A stretch of 64,000 bases of DNA from Caenimonas soli (GTDB lineage Bacteria; Pseudomonadota; Gammaproteobacteria; Burkholderiales; Burkholderiaceae_C): the NCBI RefSeq assembly GCF_013155545.1, contig NZ_JABJVV010000008.1, forward strand, positions 62,001 through 126,000, in the 5' to 3' direction. Of the stretch, positions 1 to 9,300 are shown piece after piece; positions within the stretch are counted from its first letter, which is position 1; every line of letters begins with the position of its first letter. Under the pieces are notes generated by a model. It was not told the DNA's origin and did not search any database. It saw nothing but the letters and a program-made list of their open reading frames with translations. A program made the translations under genes and the position numbers.

Positions 1-2039
1 TTCGGTGCGACGGGCTCCGCCGCAGGTTGCTCTTCGCCCTGCGTCTCGGTTGAGTCGGCCTCGCCGCTCGGCTCGGCCGCAGCTTCGGCCGCTTCGGGAG
101 CCGGTCCCTCGGCGACCGGCGCAACCACGGCCGGCCCGGCAGCTTCGACCGCCGCAGCCGCCTGGGCCTGACCGCGCAGCGCTGCTTCCAGCGCCGCCAT
201 CGCAGCCTTGATCTTCTGCGCATCGCCGGTGGCGTTGGCCGCTTCCAATGCCTTGGATGCCTCCAGCACCGTGCGATCGCGATCGCTCAACGCCGATGCG
301 GCCTTCTCGCGCTCTTCACTCTTACGGTTGAAGGCTTCGTCGATCGGCTTGCGGAACGCGTCCCACAGTTTTTGCTCGTGCTTGCGGTCCAGCGGGATCG
401 TCTGGGCTTCGGCCTGCCAGCGCTGCTGCAGGGCTTTCACGGCATCCACCCGCAGTTGCGGCGCGGCGCCGAGCACCTTGGCCTCGTCGATCATGGCGTG
501 GCGGCGCTCCAGGCTTTGCTTCTGGATGGCTTCCAGCGGGGCGGCGGCCCCCTGGATGGCTTCCTTCCACACCGGCTGCAGTTCGGCAAACGCCTTCTCG
601 CTCAGGTGGCCGGCGTCGCGCCAGCGTCCTTCAAATTGATGCAGGATGCGGCTGAAGCCCTTCCAGTCGTCATCCTTGGCGGTGCGGTTTTCCGCGCCCC
701 AGGCTTTCACTTCCTCGATCAGTGCCAGGCGCTGGGCCTTGTGTTCCGCGGCCTCGGTCTTGACCTTGTCGAGCCAGGCTTCCACGACCTTGTGAGCCTC
801 GTTGCAGGCGTCGTCGAAGCGTTTCCACAAGCCGTGGTTGGGCACCCCACCCTGGTCGGTCTGCTTCCACTGCTCACGCAACGCGCGAAGCTGCTCCTGC
901 ATCTTGCGCCCGCCGTAGCGCGGCTTCGGCGGCTGCGGCTCCTGGCCTTCCACCGGGGCGGGGTGTTCGAACAGGGCCTCGGCCTTGGCCACGAGTTCCT
1001 GGCGCAGCTGGTCGGCGCGCCAGCGCTGCCAGCCTTCCATCTCGCCGGCGGCAGCCAGCGCCGCGTGGGCCTGGTTCTCCAGCTTGTCGTCGATCAGCTT
1101 GCCGTGCTCCTTCAGCGCATTGCGCAAAGCAGCGGCAGCGCCGGCGCTGGCCTTGCCATGGCCTTGGGCGATTTCCTGCTCCAGCTTGGAGAGCACATCG
1201 CGCACCGCCTGCGAGGCTTGCGCACGCAGCTCGGGATCGACCTTGGGTTTAGAAGGTTTTGCCGGCGCTTCCACGGGCACGCCGCGCGCCACGCGCAGCT
1301 CGTCGGCCCACACCGGGACCGGCGGCAGCGGCGCGGCCGCATCCTCGGCGGCCTTCACCGCCTGGGCCAGTGCGCTCTGGAACGCATCCCACACGGCCTG
1401 AAGCTGGGTGCGCGAAGCATCCAGCAACGGCGGAAAGCGGGTGTCGACGCTGGCCCAGTTCGGGTCTTCCAGCAGGGCCTGGGCCTGGGCTTGCCAATCC
1501 GGGATGTCCGTGGCCAGGGCGCCGGCGGCCGCCTGTGCGTCCCGCCACGATTTGGTGGAAAGCACCTCGATGCGCTGGGCCAGCAGGACCGCGGCCTCAC
1601 GCTGCACCTGGACGTGGTGCTGCAGATCTTCAATGCCCTTGATGCGATCGGCGAGTTGGGCCTTCAGCGAAGCCAGCGGTTCGCGGCTCAGGGGAGCGCC
1701 TGCCTTGGCGGCATCGCGCTGCCAGGCCATGGCATCGGCGATATTGAGCTTGCCCAGAGCGAGCAGCGCCGTGGCTTTCTCCGACCATTCGGCGGCGAGC
1801 ACCTCCTGGCCCCTGCTGCGCTTGATTTCGTCGAGCTTCTCGCGAAGCAGCTTGGCCGCGCCCTTGTCGCGCCCACTGAGCTCGCGAAACACCTCTTGCA
1901 TCTGCTCCAGGCTGGGATTGGCGGCCAGCCACTCGCGCACGCGCGCGGCGCGTTCGCCCGACGTGGGGGCAGAGAAAGCGCCGCCGGTGAGCGTATCGAG
2001 TGAGCGGGTGTCGTTGGGTTTCAGGGTGGCTTGGGTCAC
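1..2039 (-). CDS. DUF349 domain-containing protein (3' end beyond left edge)
   Basis: The minus frame starting at GTG 2039 stays open to the left edge, so at least 679 codons are present and the C-terminus is missing. The visible protein is mostly charged helix with regularly spaced Trp, Lys and Glu residues, as in the repeated three-helix DUF349 units. The N-terminus reads VTQATLKPNDTRSLDTL. Near the left edge the protein becomes rich in Ala, Glu and Pro, which looks like a disordered acidic tail. The in-frame stop TAG lies five codons upstream of the GTG, so no ATG alternative exists. DUF349 proteins are abundant in Burkholderiales and I know of no firm function. A 543-codon plus-strand frame lies antisense to it and is judged a shadow. 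Confidence 0.75.
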   Translation of the reverse strand, partial: MTQATLKPNDTRSLDTLTGGAFSAPTSGERAARVREWLAANPSLEQMQEVFRELSGRDKGAAKLLREKLDEIKRSRGQEVLAAEWSEKATALLALGKLNIADAMAWQRDAAKAGAPLSREPLASLKAQLADRIKGIEDLQHHVQVQREAAVLLAQRIEVLSTKSWRDAQAAAGALATDIPDWQAQAQALLEDPNWASVDTRFPPLLDASRTQLQAVWDAFQSALAQAVKAAEDAAAPLPPVPVWADELRVARGVPVEAPAKPSKPKVDPELRAQASQAVRDVLSKLEQEIAQGHGKASAGAAAALRNALKEHGKLIDDKLENQAHAALAAAGEMEGWQRWRADQLRQELVAKAEALFEHPAPVEGQEPQPPKPRYGGRKMQEQLRALREQWKQTDQGGVPNHGLWKRFDDACNEAHKVVEAWLDKVKTEAAEHKAQRLALIEEVKAWGAENRTAKDDDWKGFSRILHQFEGRWRDAGHLSEKAFAELQPVWKEAIQGAAAPLEAIQKQSLERRHAMIDEAKVLGAAPQLRVDAVKALQQRWQAEAQTIPLDRKHEQKLWDAFRKPIDEAFNRKSEEREKAASALSDRDRTVLEASKALEAANATGDAQKIKAAMAALEAALRGQAQAAAAVEAAGPAVVAPVAEGPAPEAAEAAAEPSGEADSTETQGEEQPAAEPVAP

Positions 2040-2069
2040 TGCGATTTCTTGAAGCTAAGGGTGAACGCC

Positions 2070-2136
2070 CACGATCAGGGCAAACCGCTATTCTCGCCGC
2101 GAAACATAGCCGGGCGCAGAAGCCGGTAACTACGGC
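2070..2136 (+). promoter_or_regulatory. Candidate c-di-GMP-I (GEMM)-like aptamer, possibly incomplete
   Basis: From 2070 the sequence CACGATCAGGGCAAACC matches the conserved 5' part of c-di-GMP-I riboswitches in 15 of 17 positions as I remember the Vibrio Vc2 example. It is followed by a hairpin (GCTAT 2087-2091 with ATAGC 2106-2110, GAAA in the loop) and then CGGGCGCAGAAGCC, close to the conserved GGGACGCAAAGCC. The usual 3' half is not obvious and is replaced by a small hairpin, GCCGGTAACTACGGC. A short frame with a good ribosome site (AGAGGA before ATG 2159) follows. This could be a divergent riboswitch, a relic, or chance. Confidence 0.3.
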
Positions 2137-2167
2137 TCACATACATAAAGAGGAATAGATGGGGAAG

Positions 2168-2214
2168 AGCAAACGAGAAAGCCCGGACAGACAGCGAAAC
2201 CGCCTGCCGGGCTT
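2168..2214 (-). terminator. Possible rho-independent terminator (minus strand)
   Basis: AAGCCCGG at 2179-2186 and CCGGGCTT at 2207-2214 form a perfect 8-bp stem. Read on the minus strand, the stem is followed by TTTCTCGTTTGC, a modest U-rich tail. It would end a minus-strand transcript made from the 2215-2360 area, where I recognise no gene. Confidence 0.35.
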
Positions 2215-2310
2215 GACGGCTGACGTAAAGTCCTTCGCCGCCGGGGTTCGCGAACAAGGAGTTTTGATGTCCTCGGTCGCGTCGGAAGCAACGGATTGCC
2301 TCCAAGTGGG

Positions 2311-2342
2311 GCCGGGGCTACCACCGAAGTGGCCCTACCGGC
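2311..2342 (+). other. Strong hairpin of unknown role
   Basis: GCCGG at 2311-2315 pairs with CCGGC at 2338-2342. Inside it, GG pairs with CC and CCAC pairs with GTGG around a CGAA loop, with CTA bulged on both sides. No U tract follows, so it is not a standard terminator. It may be part of a structured RNA in this intergenic region. Confidence 0.4.
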
Positions 2343-2556
2343 TATTTGCCTGATCGCTCAGACCCTATGAAAGTAGATGAGGAGGGACCCCTTTTCAAGA
2401 ACGCCTTTTCAATGACGAGGACGCCCGCGATTGCGGATATTGGCTTGACAAGAACGGCTGCTCTAGGGTGAAACCCGTAGCTCGGCAGTATTTAGGGTAC
2501 TCAGCCAAACCCTGTTACCAACGGGCCATCCGACGAGCGGTGGCTTGACAGGCGTT

Positions 2557-2571
2557 TTTCGTAATACGAAA
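2557..2571. promoter_or_regulatory. 15-bp palindrome, likely repressor operator
   Basis: TTTCGTAATACGAAA is a perfect palindrome with 7-bp arms around a central A. It lies just downstream of TTGACA (2545-2550), so it overlaps the spacer and -10 area of a plausible promoter. Palindromes of this shape are typical operators of IclR- or TetR-type repressors, but no such regulator is encoded in the window and no clear gene follows directly. Confidence 0.4.
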
Positions 2572-2801
2572 TATTGAGAGGCCCATTGTGGTCGAGCGGT
2601 TCTCAGCCAATCCGCCCCATAATGCCTTTAGTCATAAGGGCTTTATGCTATCTAATTTGCAGCAATCCAGCATCGGATCGGCAGGATGTGGGGCCCGTCC
2701 GACACGAAAACGGCCGCGCAGCCGACACGAAACAGTGGCTCAGCAGGCGTAAAGTATCTCTTCATTATGTTAATGGAGAATGAAAAGGTAACTTGATATT
2801 C

Positions 2802-2831
2802 TTGACTCGATATTAAGTCGGCACCTAGAAT
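2802..2831 (+). promoter_or_regulatory. Sigma70-type promoter for the lytic transglycosylase gene
   Basis: TTGACT (2802-2807) and TAGAAT (2826-2831) are separated by 18 bp in an AT-rich stretch. Transcription would start near 2838, giving a 5' leader of about 184 nt before the ATG at 3022. Confidence 0.55.
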
Positions 2832-2837
2832 CCGCCC

Positions 2838-3021
2838 GTCCCCAGCAAAAGTACCGGGGACCCCGAACCCGCTGCCGACCCCGGCTAAGTTGAATCGCTG
2901 CGGCGAGCCCCAGAAAAAGGCTCCCGGCAATTTGATGGCGTACCAATCCAAACGAGAGCCTGAGGTGTGATGCTGCCGACGCCGCATCGCGAACCAGGCC
3001 CGCGCGTAGAAAGGAAGTGCT
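2838..3021 (+). promoter_or_regulatory. Long structured 5' leader, weakly ydaO-like
   Basis: The leader contains CCGGGG (2854-2859) pairing with CCCCGG (2879-2884), a GAGCC/GGCTC hairpin near 2905-2923, and a GATGC/GCATC hairpin near 2970. The segments GGGGACCC and CCGAACCCG recall conserved blocks of the c-di-AMP (ydaO) riboswitch, whose targets are often cell-wall hydrolases. Here the two blocks are fused instead of being about 100 nt apart, and c-di-AMP synthesis is not typical of betaproteobacteria, so the resemblance may be accidental. An AAGGA ribosome site precedes ATG 3022. Confidence 0.25.
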
Positions 3022-3837
3022 ATGACAGCGTTAGGAAAATTGGCCGACGGCCTGCGGACCTTTGCGTCCGACATCGCCCAAGGCTTTTTTGAGATCACGC
3101 ACAACAGCTTCGCCCTCGTCGGCCTGGCCACAGTATTTGCCGTGATCACCCTGACTGCCCGGCCTGACCTGCGTCAAGCCGGCGAATCGAGACTGATGGG
3201 CTGGCTGCAGGCTCGCCATGAGGCGACCATCGGCATGCCCGTAGAGCTGGGAGCGATCGACCGCGCCACGGCTTCCCATCCCCAGGACCTGCCCAAACAG
3301 CAGGCGGCTGTGGCCTATTGGCTCAGCAAGAAGTACCGAGTGGCGCCCGAGCCGCTGAGCGCCCTGGTAGCCGAGGCTTACGAAATCGGCGAACGCGCCA
3401 AGCTGGACCCGACGCTGATCCTGGCCATCATGGCCATCGAATCGGGCTTCAACCCGTTCGCCCAGAGCCCGGTCGGAGCCCAGGGGCTGATGCAGGTGAT
3501 GACCGGCGTCCACAAGGACAAGTACGAGAACTTCGGCGGCCAGCTGGCCGCTTTCGATCCCGTCACCAACCTGCGCGTGGGCGTGAAGGTGCTGCAGGAA
3601 TGCATACAGCGCGCCGGATCCCTGCACGCCGGGCTGAAGTTCTACGTGGGTGCGGCCAACCTGGAAGGCGACGGCGGCTACGCCGACAAGGTCCTGGCTG
3701 AGCATGCCCGCCTGAAGCAAGTGGCCTCCGGCAGGTCGGTCCCCCTGCTCCAGCCTCCGGTGCTGCGCACGAGTACCCCGATCGAGGCGCCGCGGGCGCC
3801 GGCCGAGGACAAGGTCGCCCTCATTTCCGTCTCCTAA
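3022..3837 (+). CDS. Membrane-anchored lytic transglycosylase (SLT domain)
   Basis: This 271-aa protein would cleave the glycan strands of peptidoglycan in the periplasm and leave 1,6-anhydro ends. One transmembrane segment lies at about residues 30-46, followed by the soluble SLT domain from about residue 105. The catalytic Glu is E140 in the AIESGFNP motif, and the family motif GLMQVM is at 155-160. The C-terminal 35 residues are rich in Pro and Ala and probably disordered. AAGGA lies at a good distance from ATG 3022. The gene stands alone behind a long leader, and glyA follows after the ZTP riboswitch, so the two are probably separate transcripts. Confidence 0.85.
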   Translation: MTALGKLADGLRTFASDIAQGFFEITHNSFALVGLATVFAVITLTARPDLRQAGESRLMGWLQARHEATIGMPVELGAIDRATASHPQDLPKQQAAVAYWLSKKYRVAPEPLSALVAEAYEIGERAKLDPTLILAIMAIESGFNPFAQSPVGAQGLMQVMTGVHKDKYENFGGQLAAFDPVTNLRVGVKVLQECIQRAGSLHAGLKFYVGAANLEGDGGYADKVLAEHARLKQVASGRSVPLLQPPVLRTSTPIEAPRAPAEDKVALISVS

Positions 3838-3870
3838 GCCGGCGGGCCGGTGGTCCGCTACACTTAGGCT

Positions 3871-3998
3871 GTACGCGACTGGCGATAGGCGCGGCGCCCC
3901 CTGGGGCGACCGGCGCTGACGTGGGATCTAACCACTGGGAAGCGTACCGCCGTATCAGCAATGGGCCGGCGTTCAGCCGTTCGCCTGGGCAGCCCTTG
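3871..3998 (+). promoter_or_regulatory. ZTP (pfl) riboswitch controlling glyA
   Basis: The RNA contains the conserved blocks of the ZTP/ZMP riboswitch in order: CGACTGGCGATAG at 3876-3888, a GTGG-ATCTAA-CCAC hairpin followed by TGGGAAGCG near 3921-3944, a variable linker, and the pseudoknot block CCGTTCGCCTGGGCA ending near 3991. A -10-like TACACT lies at 3859-3864. Behind the aptamer, CCCTTGTT and AACAGGG (3993-4013) form a hairpin close to the AAGGA ribosome site (4025-4029), a plausible expression platform. ZTP riboswitches sense folate shortage through the purine intermediate ZMP, and glyA is a known target because SHMT makes 5,10-methylene-THF. Confidence 0.85.
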
Positions 3999-4036
3999 TT
4001 TCATATAACAGGGACCACCGTCTTAAGGACTGCCGC

Positions 4037-5281
4037 ATGTACAACCGCAACATCCTCGTCGAACAAACCGATCCCGAACTCTGGGCCGCCATCCAGTCGG
4101 AAAACAAACGCCAGGAAGAGCACATCGAGCTGATCGCCAGCGAGAACTACGCCTCCCCGGCCGTCATGGCCGCCCAGGGCACGCAGCTCACTAATAAGTA
4201 TGCCGAGGGCTATCCCGGCAAGCGCTACTACGGCGGCTGCGAATTCGTGGACATCGCCGAACAGCTGGCGCTGTCGCGCATCAAGGAAATCTTCGGCGCG
4301 CAGGCCGCCAACGTGCAGCCCCATTCCGGCGCCCAGGCCAACGAAGCCGTTTTCCTGGCCTTCCTCAAGCCCGGCGACACCATCATGGGCATGAGCCTGG
4401 CCGAAGGCGGCCACCTGACCCACGGTATGGCCCTGAACATGAGCGGCAAGTGGTTCAACGTCGTTTCCTACGGCCTGAACGAGAAGGAAGAAATCGACTA
4501 CGACGCCATGGAGCGCAAAGCCCATGAGTCCAGGCCCAAGCTGATCATCGCCGGCGCCTCGGCCTATGCCCTGCGCATCGACTTCGAGCGCTTCGCCAAG
4601 GTGGCCAAAGATGTCGGCGCCATCTTCATGGTCGACATGGCCCACTACGCCGGCCTTATCGCCGCCGGCGTGTACCCCAACCCGGTGCCGCATGCCGACG
4701 TGGTGACCTCCACCACCCACAAGAGCATGCGCGGCCCGCGCGGCGGCTTCATCCTGATGAAGCCCGAACACGAAAAGGCCATCAACAGCGCCATCTTCCC
4801 GGGACTGCAGGGCGGCCCGCTGATGCATGTGATCGCCGCCAAGGCCGTGGCCTTCAAGGAGGCCCTGGCCCCGGAGTTCAAGGTCTACCAGCAGCAGGTA
4901 GCGAAGAACGCCCAGGTGGTCGCCGAAACCTTGGTGCAGCGGGGCCTGCGCATCGTAAGCGGCCGCACCGAAAGCCACGTGATGCTGGTGGACCTGCGGG
5001 CCAAGGGCATTACCGGCAAGGAAGCCGAGGCCGTGCTGGGCGATGCCCACATGACGATCAACAAGAACGCCATCCCCAACGACCCGGAAAAGCCGATGGT
5101 CACCAGCGGCGTGCGCATCGGCACCCCGGCCATGACCACCCGCGGCTTCAAGGAAGAAGAAGCGCGCATGACGGCCAACATGGTTGCCGACGTGCTCGAC
5201 AACCCGCGCGACGCGAACAACATCGCGGCGGTGCGCGAGAGGGTCAACGCCCTCACCCGCCGCTTCCCGGTTTACAGGTAG
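4037..5281 (+). CDS. glyA: Serine hydroxymethyltransferase
   Basis: This cytoplasmic PLP enzyme converts serine and tetrahydrofolate to glycine and 5,10-methylene-THF. At 414 aa it has the normal bacterial length. The PLP lysine is K229 in the motif [13 protein letters not shown], and the N-terminal SENYASPAV and [10 protein letters not shown] motifs are intact. ATG 4037 has AAGGA about 8 nt upstream. It sits directly behind the ZTP riboswitch. nrdR starts 4 bp after the stop, so the two are probably co-transcribed. Confidence 0.97.
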   Translation: MYNRNILVEQTDPELWAAIQSENKRQEEHIELIASENYASPAVMAAQGTQLTNKYAEGYPGKRYYGGCEFVDIAEQLALSRIKEIFGAQAANVQPHSGAQANEAVFLAFLKPGDTIMGMSLAEGGHLTHGMALNMSGKWFNVVSYGLNEKEEIDYDAMERKAHESRPKLIIAGASAYALRIDFERFAKVAKDVGAIFMVDMAHYAGLIAAGVYPNPVPHADVVTSTTHKSMRGPRGGFILMKPEHEKAINSAIFPGLQGGPLMHVIAAKAVAFKEALAPEFKVYQQQVAKNAQVVAETLVQRGLRIVSGRTESHVMLVDLRAKGITGKEAEAVLGDAHMTINKNAIPNDPEKPMVTSGVRIGTPAMTTRGFKEEEARMTANMVADVLDNPRDANNIAAVRERVNALTRRFPVYR

Positions 5282-5285
5282 CGCC

Positions 5286-5735
5286 ATGAAGTGCCCCTTC
5301 TGCAGCAACGATGAGACCCAGGTGGTCGAAACGCGTGTGGCGGAAGACGGCGACTTCATCCGCAGGCGCCGCCAGTGCCTGAAGTGCGAGAAGCGCTTCA
5401 CGACCTACGAGCGCCCCGACGTGACCTTTCCGGCGATCGTCAAGAAAGACGGCCGGCGCATCGACTACGAGCGCGCCAAGCTGCAAGCTTCGATGAACCT
5501 GGCGCTGCGCAAGCGCCCGGTGAGCACCGAGCAGATCGACAGCGCCGTGGAGCGCATCGAGGAAAAGCTGCTGAACCTGGGCGTGCGCGAAATTCCTTCG
5601 GCGCGCATCGGCGAACTGGTGATGCGCGAGCTGAAGAAGCTGGACAAGGTGGCCTACGTGCGCTTTGCCAGCGTCTATCGCAGCTTCGAGGACATCGACG
5701 AATTCAAGACGCTGGTGGACGAAGTCAGGCGCTGA
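5286..5735 (+). CDS. nrdR: Transcriptional repressor NrdR
   Basis: NrdR represses ribonucleotide reductase genes in response to nucleotide levels. The 149-aa protein has the N-terminal zinc ribbon with C3, C6, C31 and C34 and then an ATP-cone domain (about residues 49-139). Its length and the start MKCPFCSND are typical. The neighbour glyA supplies one-carbon units for thymidylate, so the pairing links folate and deoxynucleotide supply. The stop is 10 bp from the convergent pilin gene. Confidence 0.96.
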   Translation: MKCPFCSNDETQVVETRVAEDGDFIRRRRQCLKCEKRFTTYERPDVTFPAIVKKDGRRIDYERAKLQASMNLALRKRPVSTEQIDSAVERIEEKLLNLGVREIPSARIGELVMRELKKLDKVAYVRFASVYRSFEDIDEFKTLVDEVRR

Positions 5736-5744
5736 GGCGCCCGC

Positions 5745-6311
5745 TCAGGCGCAGTCGGCAACTTTGATCTTGTTGACGCGCATGCGCCCCACATTGTTGA
5801 GAACGACTTCCCGCCCCTCGCTGCTGCTGGCGGAGGCTTTGCAGAGCGTGACTGTCCCGGCCTGGAACGCGCCGCCTACGGTGCGCGTCGTGCCTGTGGG
5901 CGAAAACGAGATATAGCGGCTCAGCAGGTGGTTGCCGGAAAGCCGGAACCCGGCCGGCAAGGCCTGGACGCGCTGGATCACCTGTTCCCCAATTTCGGCG
6001 GCGCCGTCATTGTCGGCGTCGTGGAAAACGATCCAGCCCTGCCCCCAATCGCCCGTGGCGGCGCAAACGTTCCCATCCATCGACTTGCACAGGGCCACGC
6101 GACCATTGCGCTTGATCGCTTCGGCGCGCGCCAGGTGCATGGACGAAAGGAACTCGTTGGCGATCGAGCGCATGCGGATCGAGTCCACGACCGCAGCCAG
6201 GGAGGGAAAGGCGACGCCCGAAAGGATGCCCGCAATCGTAAGGACGATCAGCATCTCGATCAGGGTAAAGCCGCGTACGCGGCGGGGAAGATGGGTGGGC
6301 GGTGTGGTCAT
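5745..6311 (-). CDS. GspH/FimT-family type IV prepilin
   Basis: This 188-aa minor pseudopilin has the prepilin site G14/FTLIE with Glu at +5 of the mature protein, then a hydrophobic helix and a GspH-type globular domain. It is the last gene in the direction of the upstream pilus operon, 82 bp beyond pilY1. That gap is AT-rich and contains a T run, so the gene may have its own promoter. It is a second FimT/FimU-like pilin in addition to the one at 11870-12328; minor pilins of this type prime pilus assembly in the inner membrane. Confidence 0.85.
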   Translation of the reverse strand: MTTPPTHLPRRVRGFTLIEMLIVLTIAGILSGVAFPSLAAVVDSIRMRSIANEFLSSMHLARAEAIKRNGRVALCKSMDGNVCAATGDWGQGWIVFHDADNDGAAEIGEQVIQRVQALPAGFRLSGNHLLSRYISFSPTGTTRTVGGAFQAGTVTLCKASASSSEGREVVLNNVGRMRVNKIKVADCA

Positions 6312-6393
6312 GACCGCACGATACCCAGGATGAGCTATTTAGACTTATGAGAAAAAAGACCTTATTTTGGTGACAAGTTCACATCGCCCAGTA

Positions 6394-9300
6394 TCAATCG
6401 GCCGTGTTGGACTTCCAGAAGATCGTCTTGCGCTTGGAGCTGATCGGGGGCTTGACCTCCTGCGGGGCGATACCGGCGCTGGCACCGCCGCTGCGCTGCG
6501 CTGCGCCGATGGCTACCGTTTCGTCCTTGTCGCCCACGCGCACGGTGGCGAGCGTCGGGGAAGGTGTCAGACCGCCGCCCGCAAAGACCGAGGAACGGGA
6601 GCCGCCACAGGTGGCGCTGCTGACGCCGATCGATCCGCTGGCGTTGAACAGGTTGACCCAGTAACCGCGCGCCTCACCCAACGGGTTGGTACAGGCGTTG
6701 GTGCCGCCCGGGGTGGCGCGGTTGGTGTTGAAGGTGACCATGCCGGCCGCAATCAGGGCCGACGTGACGCTTTGCTCGCCCCGGCCGGGCAACCCCATGT
6801 ACCAGCCCTTCAAGCCCGAGCTCGGCGTGACGCCGGGCGTGGCGCAGGTGGAGGCCGTGGCATCCGTGAAGTTCTTCATGCCGGTGTCGGTGTCCATGTT
6901 GACTGCCGTAGCGGTGGTCGATGAGGCCGGGACGGTCAGGTCGTCCAGGTACACGTAGAAGCGGTTGGTGATCTGGTCGTCGTACGGGTACTGGCTGGAC
7001 AGGGGATGCTCCCGGTCGCCCGAGCCCACCGCGACATACATCTTGGTGCTGGTCCGCAGCAGCGCCGGCGGATAGAGGAACTTGCGTCCGCCACCGGTGG
7101 TGTAGGCCACTTTACGGATGCTCCACGCGGCATCGGCCTGGGGCACCAGGGTCGCATTCGAAAAGTCGATGCGCCAGATGTCGCCGGTGGTCGTGACCGC
7201 GTAGGCGTAATCGACGGAACGGTCGCCATTGGCATCGGACATGGCGATGTCCGCGACTACGCTGCCGCCGGGGGTATCGAGGTGCTTGATCAGGGCCCCG
7301 GTATCCGCATTGATGATGTAGACCCCGGTGCCCTTGCGGCTAGCGCAGGTCGGCGAGGCGTCGTCGGTGTCCTCGCAGCTGTCGTAGCCGCCGCCCACGA
7401 CCACGACCGGGGTCGTGGTGGAATGGCCTTTGAGGAAGGCCACGCTGGGAATGGACCAGGTTTGGCCCATGTTCTCGAAACCAGTCGTGCATCCGGTGTT
7501 GTCGGTGAGGTTGGGACAGCCGACACGCCACTTGAGCGTGGGCGCCGTGGGGTTGGTCACGTCGAACGCGTACAACATCCGTCCACCCCGGCGCTGGCTC
7601 GGGAAAATCCAGACTTTCGAGTTATCCGCGGTCTGGTAGATGCCCACAGAACCATCGAAGAAGTAGTCCTTCGACTTGGGGGTCAAGGCGGCGGGAACGT
7701 TCGGAAAGTTCAGGAAGGGCGAGTTGTCGTGCAGCCGCTGGAACTTGGTGTAATGCTCCGGCGCCACAAAAGCCCAGCGCTCCTGGCCCGTCGCGGCATC
7801 CACGGCCCGGAACATGCCGTCGTTGGAGCCGTAGTAAACGGTCACGCCGTACGTCGCGGTGCCGTAGTTCACCGGCAAAGGCCGCGAGTGGATCACATCT
7901 CCGTGGAGGGACGGACGGGTTCGCGCAGTCGCCGAGGGGGTGATGAACTCAGAGTACGGATACGTAGTGACACCGTCCACCACCGTCGACGTGCCGTCGT
8001 CGTAGCCCTTGACCCAATTGAGCATGGTTGTCGACCACCCCGTGTTCGTGGTGGTGATCGGCTCCAGCTTGGAGGTTGTGGAGGTCGAGTAAGTCTGGAT
8101 CGAGCGGCTGACGGTCCAGGTGGGCGAAGCATTGGTCACGGAGGGGTTGTTGCCCTTGCGAATGACCTCGGCCACGCCGCCCTTCTCCACCACCGGGCCA
8201 TCGGGCATGTCGGACCATTGACTGCCTGTCACGCCATTCAATGTGGGATAGACCGTACAGCCGCTGCGCGACAGCGCGTTGTCCCGGGTATCTGTCCAGA
8301 AGCTGCCGGAATCGCTGGTCCAGTGGCTGATGGCGCAGCCCGTCACGAAACCGGTCTGAAGGTTCACGACGCCGGTGCCGAGGACATCGCCCAGATCGAT
8401 GGCGCCGCTGGCAGTCTTGATCAGCTGGTACTGCTTGAGGTTGCCCAGCCAGCGCGGCTCGGCCGTCGTGTTCGGCCTGAACATACCGATGAACACCTGG
8501 TTCAGGCTCTGCGAGCGGTTGGTGGCGCTGATCGGAAGGCTGGCCGCCGCGAAGTTGGAGTTCACGGCATTGATCTGGGCCAGGATCTTGTCGAACCCAA
8601 TCTCGATATCCGCCTGGTTCTTCACCGCGAAATACATACCCCCCGCCGAGATCGCCGCGCGCTGCAGGACCGCGGAATGGGAGACGTTGTGCTGCTTGTT
8701 GTACGCATCCAGGATATGAACGGTGATGCCGTTCTGATAGAGCATGCGCGCCCACTCGTCCGTCCAGCTGACGTCGGATACGCCTGCCAGCAGCGGAAGC
8801 GGATCCCCCGCGCTCACCGACTCATAGCTCTGGCTGCCCGTCGGGATAAGGCCCTGGGCATTGTTGACGACGAAGATGACGTGGTTGTTGCCGCACGAGT
8901 TCGCGACCGGGCCGAGGTAGTTGCCGTTCGACTTGAGCGCGAACTCGCTGTTCAAGCCCTGCGCGAACGCAGTCGGCTTGTTGGTTCCGCTCGAGGGGTT
9001 GCCGAGGTTATTGTCCTTGTCGACGTTCGACGCCGGGTCATTCCCGCTGACGTACCCGCCGCGGAAGGGCGACTGGGCCTTGAAATACTTGTACACCTCA
9101 TACAGCGCGGCGGCCTCGGCGTTGTCGTTGACCTTCTCGGCCGGGCTGTTGATGTCGGCCTTGATGTGGTTGAGGATGTTCGTCAGGGCGGTCTTGTTGG
9201 CCGCGGTGAGCATGTCGCGCAGGCCGAACCGGATATAGCCACCCGCCGAGCTGCCGCTGCCGGTGAAGCCCGCGAAGCCCATGTTGGCGTCCCAGGCCTT

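Larger units (their letters stand above)
2040..3021. other. Gene-poor intergenic region with several structured elements
   Basis: No convincing protein gene lies between the divergent DUF349 and lytic transglycosylase genes. Short frames exist at 2159-2353 and 2574-2783, but neither looks like a known protein. The stretch is less GC-rich than its neighbours and contains a c-di-GMP-I-like half aptamer, an 8-bp inverted repeat, a strong hairpin, a 15-bp palindrome, a 10-bp direct repeat TGGCTTGACA at 2441 and 2541 (exactly 100 bp apart), an 11-bp direct repeat CCGACACGAAA at 2699 and 2722, and a sigma70-type promoter at 2802-2831. It may encode one or more small RNAs. Confidence 0.6.

Noticed and set aside
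372..2003. 543-codon plus-strand frame opposite the DUF349 gene
   Set aside because: It mirrors the minus-strand gene, has no family features, and is explained by GC-rich third codon positions.
2159..2353. 64-aa frame behind the c-di-GMP-I-like element, with a good AGAGGA site
   Set aside because: The product resembles nothing and the frame runs through hairpins; not strong enough to list as a gene.
2040..2360. 6S RNA, tmRNA or RNase P RNA as an explanation for the structured region
   Set aside because: None of the conserved segments of those RNAs that I can recall is present.
2652..3149. 165-aa minus-strand frame in the gene-poor region
   Set aside because: It runs into the transglycosylase gene on the other strand and across its promoter and leader, and has no recognisable features.
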